64,000 nt of DNA from Oceanospirillum multiglobuliferum (GTDB lineage Bacteria > Pseudomonadota > Gammaproteobacteria > Pseudomonadales > Halomonadaceae), in assembly GCF_900167095.1 (NCBI RefSeq), contig NZ_FUXG01000015.1, positions 1-64,000 on the forward strand, in the 5' to 3' direction. The position numbers and the translations under genes are program-made. Below the pieces are notes generated by a model. The model did not search any database, was not told the origin of the DNA, and saw only the letters and a list, made by a program, of their open reading frames with translations. Of this stretch, positions 24,201-32,750 are shown piece after piece. Every line of letters starts with the position of its first letter. Position 1 is the stretch's first letter.

Positions 24201-25412
24201 CTATCGCTCGCCAAATGCTTCAGACAAGGTTTTGCGTAAAGGTTTTAGCAAATACTCCATCACCGTGCGCTCACCAGTTTTAATATCAAGCTGTGCGGTC
24301 ATGCCTGGTAAAATCTCTAGGCTTCTGCCTGTTGTCGTTACGGTGCTACGCTTAAAAGAAACATGGACTCGGTAATAGATTTCCTCGCCTTTGGCGCTTT
24401 CTTCTTTAAGCGTATCGGCACTGACATAAATCACTTCACCTTGAACGCCACCATAAATGGTGTAATCAAATGGGTCGAAGCGAATTGTTGTCTCTAAACC
24501 TGAACGAACCAATGCGATATCCACAGGACTTACTTTGGCTTCAATGACCAAATCTTCATCAACTGGAATGATTTGCATCAGTTCTTCACCTGCTCGCAGT
24601 ACCCCGCCTACGGTTGTGACTCTAATATTTTTCACGATACCTGAAACTGGCGCGGTGAAGACACTGTCATCCAGCTGCTGTTTACGTTGTGTCAGTATTT
24701 GCTCATTTTGAGCAATTTCATTTTCAACTTTGGTTAGTTCAGTGCTGGACTCTTCTAAGTATCTGTTTTTTCTAACAATATATTTAGTTTCTGTTTCGTT
24801 AAGCGCCCGCTCTACTCTGATCACTTCTGAGCGATTTACATCACCAGAGCGAGACAGCTTCTTGACTAAGCTAACCTCTTCACGAGCCAGTTCGATAGCA
24901 TCATTTAGCACTCGCAGCTCTTCATTAAGTCCTGTTCTACGCTGCTCAAATAGCGCCTGCTCAACCTGAACCTGTTCGCTATAAGCTGCAAAAAATGCTG
25001 GAAATACCAGCTTTTTTTGACCTGTAACTTCTGCGCGCAAACGTACTGCCTTAGCTTTCAGCGCAAAATAACGTGCTTCAATTTCTTTTACATAGGCATC
25101 AAGACGAACTTGGTCAAATTGAGCCAAAACCTGTCCCGCTTTTACTTGATCGCCTTCACGTACATTAAGCTGAGATAAAACACCTGCATCAACCGCTTGG
25201 ATAATTTGCACTCGGCTACTGGAGATAACTTCTCCGGTAGCGCGGGCAACTTGATCAATGTAAAAAGAATTAGCCCAAGCAACAAAGCCTATAAAACCAG
25301 CCAATAGCAGCAGCAATACGGCTGAATAGTGGCGCTTATGATAGCTTTCTAATTTGCTATGCTGGTCAGGTGAGCGTTGATGGTCACTGGAAAAGAAACT
25401 GTCTAATAGCAT
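24201..25412 (-). CDS. HlyD-family periplasmic adaptor of a type I secretion system
   Basis: A 403-residue membrane fusion protein: cytoplasmic N-terminus, one membrane segment (about 30-49), a lipoyl half-motif (IIQAVDAGVLSQLNVREGDQVKA in two pieces), a long coiled coil (about 120-265), the second lipoyl half (FTAPVSGIVKNIRV) and a beta-barrel domain. It bridges the ABC exporter and the TolC-type channel. It is the last gene of the overlapping exporter operon; its ATG overlaps the ABC gene stop as TAATG. The likely cargo is the 1679-aa adhesin encoded upstream. Confidence 0.93.
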   Translation of the reverse strand: MLLDSFFSSDHQRSPDQHSKLESYHKRHYSAVLLLLLAGFIGFVAWANSFYIDQVARATGEVISSSRVQIIQAVDAGVLSQLNVREGDQVKAGQVLAQFDQVRLDAYVKEIEARYFALKAKAVRLRAEVTGQKKLVFPAFFAAYSEQVQVEQALFEQRRTGLNEELRVLNDAIELAREEVSLVKKLSRSGDVNRSEVIRVERALNETETKYIVRKNRYLEESSTELTKVENEIAQNEQILTQRKQQLDDSVFTAPVSGIVKNIRVTTVGGVLRAGEELMQIIPVDEDLVIEAKVSPVDIALVRSGLETTIRFDPFDYTIYGGVQGEVIYVSADTLKEESAKGEEIYYRVHVSFKRSTVTTTGRSLEILPGMTAQLDIKTGERTVMEYLLKPLRKTLSEAFGER

Positions 25413-27664
25413 TACACTGTATCCTCACCAGATTGGGCTGAGCTGCCGTTGCTACTTCTAGGATTTGGTGCCGTATCTGTATTGGATGCCGCTGCTGCTC
25501 CGGCAGATACCGCCTTTTGCGGGCGTACCATCATTTTGGGCAGTATTTTATCGGCTGGGCCATCGGCAACAATCTTACCCTGTTGCATCACGATGATCCT
25601 ATTCGCCATCTGAGCCGCCAATGCTGGGCGATGTGTTGCGATGATCAGAATATCTTCTGGCTTCACATAAGCACGCAGTGCGGTCATCACTTGTCGCTCA
25701 CTTTCATTGTCTAATGATGCGGTTGGTTCATCTAATAACCACACTTTGGGTTGTGCCAAAAAGATACGCCCTAAACCAACCAGTTGGCGTTGGCCTCCAG
25801 ATAGACCTTCTCCACCCTCACTGATCACTAAGTCCATGCTGTTGGGGCTATCAGCGGCGATACGATCAATTCCTAACGATTCACAGACTCTTAGTAGATG
25901 CGAGTCACTGGCCACACCCGATAGTGTGAGATTACTGCGCAGTGTGCCTTTAAATAAATGTACACTTTGGGGTAAATAACTCACATGGTCGGAGACGACT
26001 CTAGGATCAATCTCCCACAGGTCAGCTTGTCCTAAGCGGATACGTCCTTCAGAGGGGCGATATAATCCGGCCAAAACTTTCAGTAACGTGGACTTACCTG
26101 AGCCAATACTGCCTAAGAGTGCAATGCGGTCACCCGCCTGTGCATTAAACTGTGCAATATTGAGCTGTTGAATAGGGCTGTTGGGATAAGAGAAGCGAAT
26201 ATTCTCTAGCCCAATCTGCTTAGGTGGTTCATCGGGCATTAATAAAGACTGATCAGCACGTCGCTCTGTATCTAGCTTTAAAACTTGATCGACCATGCTG
26301 AGTGATTGAGATACGGTTTGCCATTGCACCAAATACTGCACACTTTGGGCAACAGGTGCGATGACACGCCCGCCTAAAATACTACAGGCGATTAATGCCC
26401 CCATCGTCAAGTTACCCGCTTCAATTTCAGCGACACCGACAACAATGGCGGCTACAGAGGTCAGTGATGCCAAGGTGCCTGTTGTAACGGTGGCAAAGTT
26501 ACTGATCGCTTTCTGCCGAATGTTATAGCCTGAGATTGAAGCGGTTATTGATTTCCACTCTTCTGAAAAGCGCCAAGTGGCATTGTTAGTGCGTATAGAT
26601 TCAGCACCTTGAATGGTATCGACTAGTAAGCCTTGACGTTCATTAGAACGTAACATCTGCTGTTTCAATAACTTACGTAATCGTTTTTGGCTCACCCAGC
26701 CCAACATAGCGGCTATTGGCAGTGCCAATAAATACACCCATGCAATAGAGCCACCTACTACCCAGATAAAGGCAATAAACATCAAGGCAAAGGGTAAATC
26801 CACTAGCGCAAAAATAACCCCAGATGAGAAAAACTGCCGAACAGAATCTAAACCTCCCACTTGAGCCGCTAATGTACCTAAACTTCTAGGTCGCGTGTCT
26901 AATTGCAGCTGCATTACATGGTCAAACACTTTCTGAGTAACTGATTTGTCGGTAGCGCAGGACAAGCTGTCTAAGATTCTGGCTCGTATTGTTTTCAGTG
27001 ACCAGTCTAGAATCATAACGATGCCCATCCCCGCTACCAATGTCCATAACGTGGCATAGGCCAAGGTTGGCACAACGCGGTCATATACCTGCATGGCAAA
27101 TAGCGATGACATCACGGCCAGCAAGTTGACAATTAAAGTAGCCACTACAACATCTAACAACCAACGCTTAGTTTTAAACACTTCCGATAGCACTAAGCGC
27201 GCGGCAATACTCTCTTTTATAGAGGTTTTACCTTCTGGGTTAGACTTAGGCAAAACTTGCAGCCAAAGGATTAAAGCTTCTTCGATCTCTTCAGCATCAA
27301 GCTTTTGGGTTTCGTTATCCGCACCAGTCAGTAAGAGCTGACGCTCTGCATCTCGCTCAATCAGCTGCCATTGTTGCTGATAGAAGATCATGGCAGGTAG
27401 TTTACGCTGATCAAACCGACTCCAACGCAACTGTGCCACTTTCACTTGGGTGATCTTTAACGTTTTTAAAACTGCGTTCATACGCTGTGTTGGTGTCGCA
27501 CCCGCATACTCTTGTTGCGCGTGCTGACAGGCTTGATTAAGTGCACCTGTTGAAACTGATATATTGAGCTTGTCCAACAGGCTTTTTAATATCACCGCAG
27601 AAAGTGGCTCTGTTGCAAATCCTGCCTCGGGTGCCTTTGGCGCTGCTGTGGCAGTATTGGTCAT
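25412..27664 (-). CDS. Type I secretion ABC exporter (LapB/LssB-like)
   Basis: A 750-residue fused permease-ATPase. The N-terminal 140 residues form a peptidase-C39-like domain without the catalytic cysteine pattern, as in exporters of large RTX-type adhesins. Membrane helices follow at about 165-440, then the ATPase with Walker A GSIGSGKST, signature LSGGQRQ, Walker B VWLLDEP and the switch histidine in IIATHRP. The C-terminal 30 residues are low complexity. ATGA overlap with the TolC-type gene upstream and TAATG overlap with the HlyD gene downstream show tight coupling. Confidence 0.95.
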   Translation of the reverse strand: MTNTATAAPKAPEAGFATEPLSAVILKSLLDKLNISVSTGALNQACQHAQQEYAGATPTQRMNAVLKTLKITQVKVAQLRWSRFDQRKLPAMIFYQQQWQLIERDAERQLLLTGADNETQKLDAEEIEEALILWLQVLPKSNPEGKTSIKESIAARLVLSEVFKTKRWLLDVVVATLIVNLLAVMSSLFAMQVYDRVVPTLAYATLWTLVAGMGIVMILDWSLKTIRARILDSLSCATDKSVTQKVFDHVMQLQLDTRPRSLGTLAAQVGGLDSVRQFFSSGVIFALVDLPFALMFIAFIWVVGGSIAWVYLLALPIAAMLGWVSQKRLRKLLKQQMLRSNERQGLLVDTIQGAESIRTNNATWRFSEEWKSITASISGYNIRQKAISNFATVTTGTLASLTSVAAIVVGVAEIEAGNLTMGALIACSILGGRVIAPVAQSVQYLVQWQTVSQSLSMVDQVLKLDTERRADQSLLMPDEPPKQIGLENIRFSYPNSPIQQLNIAQFNAQAGDRIALLGSIGSGKSTLLKVLAGLYRPSEGRIRLGQADLWEIDPRVVSDHVSYLPQSVHLFKGTLRSNLTLSGVASDSHLLRVCESLGIDRIAADSPNSMDLVISEGGEGLSGGQRQLVGLGRIFLAQPKVWLLDEPTASLDNESERQVMTALRAYVKPEDILIIATHRPALAAQMANRIIVMQQGKIVADGPADKILPKMMVRPQKAVSAGAAAASNTDTAPNPRSSNGSSAQSGEDTV

Positions 27665-28947
27665 AACGCTTCTATTCCCGCTAGGCTATCTAATTGGCCT
27701 GTAATCGCTTTTATTCTGAGCGAAAAAACCAGCCATTCATTATTAATTTGAGATTGTTGTAGACGTTGCTCGGTTAAATCGCGCTGAGTATTCAGCACTT
27801 CAACCCATGACTTGCGTCCTGTCTCGTATTGCCTGAGAAATGAATCTAAGGTCGCTTGAATAGCCTCTACTGCTTTTTGCTGTGATGTCTGTAATTTAAG
27901 CTGTAAATCTCGATTTAAGATTAACGTATTAATTTTTCGCTCTAGTTCATTTGAAGTAACGTCAAGATCTTGCTCGGCAGCATCTAAACGTGCCAAAGCG
28001 CTTTTGGTGCGGCCTTGATGAGCAAATCCTAAGCCCTCTAAGTTTGCTTGTAACACCAAACCTGCTCGGGTTTTATCTGTATTACTAGGGGTGTCTAACA
28101 GCTCTTGTTCAACTCGAAAAAATAGGGTTGGCATGATAGAAATTTTTTCTTTATTAACCCCAAGCTGCACAACATTCAACCGCTCACGTTGATACGCCAC
28201 ATTAGCACTGGCCGTTTTAGCCAGTTGCTTTGTGTTAAATGCGGTGTTAATTGGACTGAGTTCTAACTGTTCTGATACTGCAAGATTGGCGTTAACCTTT
28301 ACCTGAGTCAGTGCTTGCAACTCACTTAATGCCACTTGTAGCTCTGCACGTACTCGTTCACGCTGAGCATAGGCTTGAATCAATCGGGAGTAGGCAATAT
28401 TGACATCAGCCTCTGAGGCTAGCTGCCCTTGGCGGCGGCGTTCTACACGCTGGTGTAAACGTTCATGCTCTTCAATATTTTGATCTGTAACTTGCAGGCG
28501 CTGAGACACCCCTTCTACCTTGGCATAGGCAACCGCAGTATCTTCTAATAGCTGGCGCTGTACCTTCAGAACATTGTACTGCTCTGTTCGGTAGTTTACT
28601 TGGCTGAGCTCAATTTCATTGTCTATTTTACCAAAGGCCCATAAAGGCTGTTGCATGGTTAATGTGCTTTGCGTATAGCCTTTGGTAAGCGTGTTAGCCT
28701 GTAATGATAAAGATGGCAAGCGCCCTGCCTTTGCACTATCTATACCGTGCTCATGAACCCGCAGTTCACTTTTTGCCGCTTGTACAGAAGGGTGATGTTT
28801 TAAAGTGGCTTGTAATGCCGCAGATAGTCCTGAACTTGCAGGCTGCTCAATATTTGCAACTGCATAGCCACTTAAAAAAGGCAGTAAACTTGCCAGTACA
28901 ATATTGCGAGTGTGTTTATGTTTAGCAAAATGATAAAGACTGTACAT
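27661..28947 (-). CDS. TolC-family outer membrane channel of the type I system
   Basis: A 428-residue outer membrane efflux protein (LapE/AggA type). The signal peptide cleaves probably after AVA near residue 31; then two repeats of the long helical hairpin are visible (around LSAALQATLKHHPSVQAAKSE in two pieces, and LRQYETGRKSWVEVLNTQRD near the end). It would form the exit duct for the adhesin. It follows the cytidylyltransferase gene by one base and overlaps the ABC gene by ATGA. Confidence 0.92.
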   Translation of the reverse strand: MYSLYHFAKHKHTRNIVLASLLPFLSGYAVANIEQPASSGLSAALQATLKHHPSVQAAKSELRVHEHGIDSAKAGRLPSLSLQANTLTKGYTQSTLTMQQPLWAFGKIDNEIELSQVNYRTEQYNVLKVQRQLLEDTAVAYAKVEGVSQRLQVTDQNIEEHERLHQRVERRRQGQLASEADVNIAYSRLIQAYAQRERVRAELQVALSELQALTQVKVNANLAVSEQLELSPINTAFNTKQLAKTASANVAYQRERLNVVQLGVNKEKISIMPTLFFRVEQELLDTPSNTDKTRAGLVLQANLEGLGFAHQGRTKSALARLDAAEQDLDVTSNELERKINTLILNRDLQLKLQTSQQKAVEAIQATLDSFLRQYETGRKSWVEVLNTQRDLTEQRLQQSQINNEWLVFSLRIKAITGQLDSLAGIEAL

Positions 28948-28948
28948 A

Positions 28949-29386
28949 TTAATGGGTGCTTCTTATTTTATTCACAATACCCGTTGTCGATATTTCAGTT
29001 GTATAAGGTGAATACTCAACGGAAATACCTTTGCTATTCAGCAAAGGCTCTAGTTTTTGCCATCGTTCGCTGTGCTCCCAATCGCCACCCACAACAACAT
29101 GGTCAATACGCCACTTCAGCATCCATGCCACAGACTGCTCTGTCTCACTTAATGAGCAAGGAATGAAGTTAACCTCATCTATCCAGCCAAAGCCTTGTAA
29201 AAGCTCCATACGTTGTGATTGGGGGATAATAGGAAGTTTGCCTTTACTACGAAGGCACACTTGATCGGAGCCTAAGGCGACCACTAATTGCTGAGCAACA
29301 CTTCTGGCATACTGTAAGTATCGAAGATGCCCTACATGAAAGAGATCAAATATTCCGATCACTAATGCTCTATTTTTCACTGTCAT
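28949..29386 (-). CDS. Cytidylyltransferase-family protein (TagD/glycerol-3-phosphate type)
   Basis: A 145-residue nucleotidyltransferase. The nucleotide-binding motif is GIFDLFHVGHLRYLQYA (HxGH), and the C-terminus has VVVGGDWEHSERW and EISTTGIVNKIR, corresponding to the GDDWEG and RTxGISTT motifs of TagD, which makes CDP-glycerol. The exact phospho-alcohol cannot be read. It overlaps the 3' end of the TPR/sulfotransferase/LicD-like gene and runs into the TolC gene. A LicD-like domain uses CDP-activated alcohols, so this enzyme could supply its donor. The start is uncertain (29404 GTG, 29395 ATG or 29386 ATG); 29386 gives the usual short lead before the first strand. Confidence 0.82.
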   Translation of the reverse strand: MTVKNRALVIGIFDLFHVGHLRYLQYARSVAQQLVVALGSDQVCLRSKGKLPIIPQSQRMELLQGFGWIDEVNFIPCSLSETEQSVAWMLKWRIDHVVVGGDWEHSERWQKLEPLLNSKGISVEYSPYTTEISTTGIVNKIRSTH

Positions 29387-32300
29387 TGTTCGCATCAACT
29401 GCACGTTTTATCTCAGAGAGCCATTTTTCTTCCGGCAATTTAAACTGTATTTGTTCCAACAAGTTTGAGGCTTTCTCCAACAGACCCGCTCGCCAGAAGA
29501 GATAAGTACGTGTTAAAGCATAGCAATAAGTCAGCAATGAAAAACCACTCATATTTTTGGCAGAAACAATAGAGTTAAATTGTTTATTTGGTGTACGCCA
29601 ATCACCATAAAATAGCGTTAGCCATTGTTCTGGGTTTTGCAACATCCACACCTTGCCATAGCGGGTTATGACCTGTTTTAACGCCAAACAGCTATTAGGA
29701 AACACTGTAACACGCTGCCAGTCATTACGGATATTGTTAAGCCATAAGCCACCCACTGAGTGCTCAGTGTCTACACGTCGTAACAGACATAGGTCAAGTA
29801 CAATCCCTGTTTTAATGTGCCGAAAGGGTACAGGGTTAACAACGGGAAGCTCTGTTTTTTCTCGCTTCCAGCCACTTGTTAGTAACAAAGCTTGTGCCTT
29901 TGGAAACTCGTGTTCTGGTAAGCCAACATCTAAGTCTTTATCAAAAGGCAGTAAGTGGCCGTCTCGAATCAGCCCCAACAACGTGCCTGACTGAGGAAAA
30001 ACATGCACATCTATTGCCGTCAGTGCTGCCAACGTTTGCCACAGTAAATTCTCAATATCGGCATGGTCAAATGAAACGGCAGGTTTAACTTGTTCCATCC
30101 GCTTAACTGAAAGCTTACTTTGGTGCTGTAATGCCTGCTTTAAATGAGACAAGGCCACATCAAGCTGTCCTTGCTCCATCAGCTTGCGAGCATAATCTTG
30201 ATGACAAACCGCTGCGTTACTATGCCAAGCGGTGTTACTACAAGATGAGTGATCTATGAGCAGCTCTGTTGAGCGGTTCATAAGAGGCAGCGCTTCTTTC
30301 AGTTTACCTTGCTGCTGTAAACAAGCGCCTAAATAGTGATGGGCGGCAGCATGATTAGGATTGGCTTGTAGTAGCTGCTCGAAAAGCAGCTGAGCCGCCC
30401 TCAAATTATTTTGTTTTAGTAGCGCCATACCATCAGAAAAAAGCCCTGCATCATGCTTTGCTAGTGGAAGCGGCTCAGGGGGATTGGGCACCACTGCCAA
30501 TGCAGCCTCTAAAGGCGAAAGGAACTCGGCATAGCGTTTCCATTTTGCTTTTGAGCTGGTGTAAATCGGCTGCCTGACTTGCCAAGATGAAGCGGTTTTA
30601 ACTGCACGCTCTAACTTTTGGAAAGAGAGCACAGTCTCCTCCCATGGCAGCTGTAAGTAATCAATAATTCTATGCGCCCAGCTTTCGACATCTTCAACCA
30701 GCAGGTCATAGTCAACTTCTAATATCTGCTCTGGAAGCACTTGATGCCAATGGTTCATCAATCGCTGATGATCAACCAACTGCTCACCAATCCAGCTTTG
30801 ATCATAGGCAAAGCCCATACCACCAAATTTAGCCGCATAGTCGATAAAATAATTAGAGATGGCCACATCTCTTGGTTCACGTTTTAAGTGAATAATTTTA
30901 GCGTTAGGGAATAAAAGCTTAATAAAGCCAATATGTTCAAAGTTATGAGGCAGTTTATCGACAATTCTAGCTTTATCAGGTGCAAGAGCTTGTAACTCAG
31001 CCAGTAAACGTTGGGCTTCTTTTTTAGACGCAGCCAACCCCAAGTCTTGCAAGCACTCTGGGTAGCTACGTTGAGAGCCTTGCTTATATTCCCACAAATT
31101 TAAGCGATGAATAGCGGCAGGTATTTGAGACAGCTCACCCGCACCAAATACCTGACTGTGGCTGCCCAGAATTTGCTCTACTAAAGTGGTGCCAGATCTT
31201 GGCATACCCAAAATAAATACAGGCACATGGCTTGAATCACCATAACCCTGACGGCTTTGCATAAACGTTGCAGAGAAAAAAGCCATTTCATGCTCAACTT
31301 GGCTACGGTGCTCAGCGGGGCAATAGGGCAGATGCTTTTTAGACGCTTCATTAGCCGCCTCTGCACAGCGCCATGCTTGAGCATAATCAGCTTTTTGCTC
31401 CCAAACCTTAGCTAAAGTGAACAATAGATGTGCTCTTACAGGGCCTTCTAAGCTGGGCTGATAGGCTGCTGTTTCTAAGCGTTGAATCACTTCAGGTTGA
31501 TCTGGAATTTTACGGGCGTTAATTAGCTGGCTCCATCCTTGCAAAGGTGCTACATGGCAGAGCTGCTCAAAAAGTGTTACCGCCTCATCAATTCTACCCA
31601 GCAACATCAGCAAATGGCCTAAGCCACTCAACGCATTAGGTGCAGTGGGTATCAGTTGCAATGCTTGTTGATACACTTGTTCTGCTGCTTCCAACTGCTC
31701 TTCGTTTTCCAGCACATGAGCCTGCGCACAGAGCGCCAAAACCCGTTGTTCAACCCCTTCTTTTTGGCTGAGCTGCAAAGCCTTATCTGCCGCGATACGG
31801 CTATCAAAGTCTTTGAAGCGTTTTGATGATAATAAAGCCAGTTGGCTCCACAGGGCGCTGCTTTCAGGCTGACGCACAATGGCTTGTTGCAGCCAATGTG
31901 CGGCCTCGTAAAAACGGCCAGAAACATTGGCTAGCTCTACCGCTAAAGACAGTAGCTCATCATTGTTAGGCTCTGCATCTAAGGCTTGGTGTAACTCTAA
32001 GCGGGCTTGGTCATGCTGACCTGATGCCGACAATAACAACACCAATATCGCATGGGCGCGTTTCACCTGATTGGCAATACCTGCCCGTGCCAATACCTCT
32101 GCTGCGTTATAGTCTTGCTGTAGTAGCAGTACTTCAACACGGCTTTTTAAATAAGTGGCCTCGTCTTTATCCTTTAATGGCGCAGCGGTTTGTAACGCTT
32201 GCGTGGCTTGCTCTAACTGCCCTTGCATTAAATAGGCACGAGCTAGGTTAAGCCACACCCCGCCTGTATTGGGCAATAACTGCGAGGCCTTTTCTAAGTG

Positions 32301-32672
32301 GGGTTGGGCAGTCTGCTGCTCACCCAAAATTAAATAACAAGCGCCAGTACGGGCTTGAGCCAAACCATTGTTAGCGTCTAGCTCAACCGATTTTTTTAAA
32401 TAGGCTATGGCTTTAAAAGGTTGCTTTAAAAGATACCATGCACTGCCAATCCATAGTGCTGTTTTAGCACAGCTAATGGTTTTGGCATCGGCTAATTTAT
32501 CAGCTAAGGTTTCAGCTTGCTCTGGCTTAGATAAAGCTAAAGATAAAAAATATAAAGCCATATAGGGCTGTATATTAAATTTTTCATCACAACCTGAAAT
32601 AAAGTTTTCTAATTGATCGTTAAGATCAATAAAACAAGATTTAGACAGTAGTATTTCTAGATTTTCAAGCAT
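29370..32672 (-). CDS. Multidomain TPR-sulfotransferase-TPR-LicD-like protein
   Basis: An 1100-residue protein with no signal peptide. Residues about 1-440 are tetratricopeptide repeats. A sulfotransferase domain follows (about 480-720) with the PAPS 5'-phosphosulfate loop LGMPRSGTTLVEQIL and the 3'-phosphate motif HLKREPRDVAISNYF. Two or three more TPRs lie at about 745-880. The C-terminal segment (about 900-1020) has GTLLGLIRDGHLLPFDKDLD, which matches the active-site region of LicD/fukutin-type phospho-alcohol transferases. TPR-sulfotransferases occur beside type I secretion loci; a LicD-like tail makes this a two-enzyme fusion. Neighbours are the adhesin upstream and a TagD-like cytidylyltransferase overlapping its end. 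Modification of the adhesin or of a glycan is inference. Confidence 0.82.
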   Translation of the reverse strand: MLENLEILLSKSCFIDLNDQLENFISGCDEKFNIQPYMALYFLSLALSKPEQAETLADKLADAKTISCAKTALWIGSAWYLLKQPFKAIAYLKKSVELDANNGLAQARTGACYLILGEQQTAQPHLEKASQLLPNTGGVWLNLARAYLMQGQLEQATQALQTAAPLKDKDEATYLKSRVEVLLLQQDYNAAEVLARAGIANQVKRAHAILVLLLSASGQHDQARLELHQALDAEPNNDELLSLAVELANVSGRFYEAAHWLQQAIVRQPESSALWSQLALLSSKRFKDFDSRIAADKALQLSQKEGVEQRVLALCAQAHVLENEEQLEAAEQVYQQALQLIPTAPNALSGLGHLLMLLGRIDEAVTLFEQLCHVAPLQGWSQLINARKIPDQPEVIQRLETAAYQPSLEGPVRAHLLFTLAKVWEQKADYAQAWRCAEAANEASKKHLPYCPAEHRSQVEHEMAFFSATFMQSRQGYGDSSHVPVFILGMPRSGTTLVEQILGSHSQVFGAGELSQIPAAIHRLNLWEYKQGSQRSYPECLQDLGLAASKKEAQRLLAELQALAPDKARIVDKLPHNFEHIGFIKLLFPNAKIIHLKREPRDVAISNYFIDYAAKFGGMGFAYDQSWIGEQLVDHQRLMNHWHQVLPEQILEVDYDLLVEDVESWAHRIIDYLQLPWEETVLSFQKLERAVKTASSWQVRQPIYTSSKAKWKRYAEFLSPLEAALAVVPNPPEPLPLAKHDAGLFSDGMALLKQNNLRAAQLLFEQLLQANPNHAAAHHYLGACLQQQGKLKEALPLMNRSTELLIDHSSCSNTAWHSNAAVCHQDYARKLMEQGQLDVALSHLKQALQHQSKLSVKRMEQVKPAVSFDHADIENLLWQTLAALTAIDVHVFPQSGTLLGLIRDGHLLPFDKDLDVGLPEHEFPKAQALLLTSGWKREKTELPVVNPVPFRHIKTGIVLDLCLLRRVDTEHSVGGLWLNNIRNDWQRVTVFPNSCLALKQVITRYGKVWMLQNPEQWLTLFYGDWRTPNKQFNSIVSAKNMSGFSLLTYCYALTRTYLFWRAGLLEKASNLLEQIQFKLPEEKWLSEIKRAVDANNDSEK

Positions 32673-32698
32673 GATTATTGATGTCTGATAAATATATT

Positions 32699-32727
32699 AA
32701 AAAAACACCCAGCACAAGGCTGGGTGT
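32699..32727 (-). terminator. Terminator after the adhesin gene
   Basis: 9-bp stem ACACCCAGC / GCTGGGTGT with a 5-base loop; on the minus strand followed by TTTTTTT. It separates the adhesin from the secretion genes and may allow partial read-through. Confidence 0.85.
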
Positions 32728-32750
32728 ACATTTTTAATGTTAATTAGGCC

